DNA from: Thermoflexales bacterium
Lineage (GTDB): Bacteria > Chloroflexota > Anaerolineae > B4-G1 > SLSP01
NCBI GenBank assembly: GCA_015486785.1
Contig: WFQZ01000231.1
Span: 1-31,555, forward strand
Length of the DNA stretch: 31,555 nucleotides
Reading direction: 5' to 3'
Of the stretch, positions 31,230 to 31,555 are shown in pieces. Below the pieces are notes generated by a model, which was not told the DNA's origin, ran no database searches, and saw only the letters and a program-made list of their open reading frames with translations. How positions within the stretch are numbered: the stretch's first letter is position 1; every line of letters begins with the position of its first letter. Both the position numbers and the translations under genes were made by a program.

Positions 31230-31555
31230 ATGCCTAAATCCCTGGTTGCTATTGTCGGACGTCCCAACGTGGGCAAATCCACGCTTTTCAACCGCATCCT
31301 GGGTGAAAAACGCGCCGTGGTGAGTGACATCCCCGGCACGACGCGGGATCGGCTCATCGCCGATGCGGAATGGGACGGTGTCCCTTTTGCGCTGGTGGAT
31401 ACCGGCGGCATTGAGATTCTCCCCACGTCGGTGGAGGAGGGCCGTCGTCCCACGCCTTTGCCCCCGCTGTTGGAGGATTCCGACCAGTACATCCCGATGA
31501 TCCGCGCCCAAGCGGAACAGGCCATTGAGAATGCGGACGTGATCATTTTCCTCAC
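31230..31555 (+). CDS. der: Ribosome-assembly GTPase Der (EngA), N-terminal part (cut by window end)
   Basis: Essential two-GTPase-domain protein that helps 50S subunit maturation. The first 108 residues are present: G1 GRPNVGKS (residues 10-17), a switch I region DIPGTTRDR, and G3 DTGG. The first G domain then continues with a stretch of about 30 residues (EEGRRPTPLPPLLEDSDQYI) before MIRAQAEQAIENADVIIF, longer than in E. coli-type Der. GGAGGA precedes the ATG, 18 bases after the kinase stop, so the two genes are probably co-transcribed. The rest lies beyond the window. Confidence 0.94.
   Translation, partial: MPKSLVAIVGRPNVGKSTLFNRILGEKRAVVSDIPGTTRDRLIADAEWDGVPFALVDTGGIEILPTSVEEGRRPTPLPPLLEDSDQYIPMIRAQAEQAIENADVIIFL

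Overview
The window is bacterial chromosomal DNA. It is mostly GC-rich and densely coding, with short intergenic gaps and good Shine-Dalgarno sites. Several features suggest a member of the Chloroflexota, perhaps Anaerolineae-like: a solute-binding lipoprotein with a VEVPVxQT repeat linker after the lipobox, Thr/Pro-rich membrane-anchored Ig-like proteins, a Der GTPase with an extended switch region, and many GAF-domain regulators. This assignment is inference; no rRNA or other marker gene is present.

Layout. (1) 1-7233, minus strand: a carbohydrate-uptake operon running LacI-type repressor, binding lipoprotein, two permeases, MsmK/UgpC-type ATPase and a GH38 alpha-mannosidase that is cut by the window start. 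The repressor gene has a near-consensus promoter with two AAACGTTT operators three helical turns apart. (2) 7329-9604, plus strand: a divergently transcribed membrane class III nucleotide cyclase and a MalY/PatB-type PLP enzyme. (3) 9605-14942, plus strand: an accessory region. A 351-base non-coding leader rich in hairpins comes first, then an SPFH (band 7) membrane protein, a four-helix membrane protein and a cysteine-rich membrane protein. Next is a lower-GC segment with a PD-(D/E)XK restriction-endonuclease-like gene whose stop codon lies inside an integron attC-like site, followed by an ABC-type AAA ATPase translationally coupled to a small protein with a PD...ELK nuclease-like core. The last three genes are the best candidates for a mobile, possibly antiviral, system. 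(4) 14963-18633, minus strand: glmS and iorA, ending at a strong intrinsic terminator.

(5) 18818-19570, plus strand: a GT2 glycosyltransferase whose end overlaps the convergent comEA-like gene. (6) 29054-19539, minus strand: nine tightly packed genes in the order Xer recombinase, purine nucleoside phosphorylase, Ig-like membrane protein, GNAT acetyltransferase, membrane GAF-HTH regulator, S1-domain protein, FtsK/SpoIIIE translocase, GAF protein and ComEA-like DNA receptor. Xer recombinase and FtsK in one run suggests shared expression of chromosome-resolution functions. (7) 29298-31555, plus strand: a soluble sensor histidine kinase (pseudo-receiver, GAF, PAS, HisKA, HATPase) and the start of der, which is cut by the window end.

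No CRISPR array, rRNA, intact tRNA or insertion sequence was seen. Apart from the 9605-9955 leader, no gene-free stretch exceeds 300 bases.
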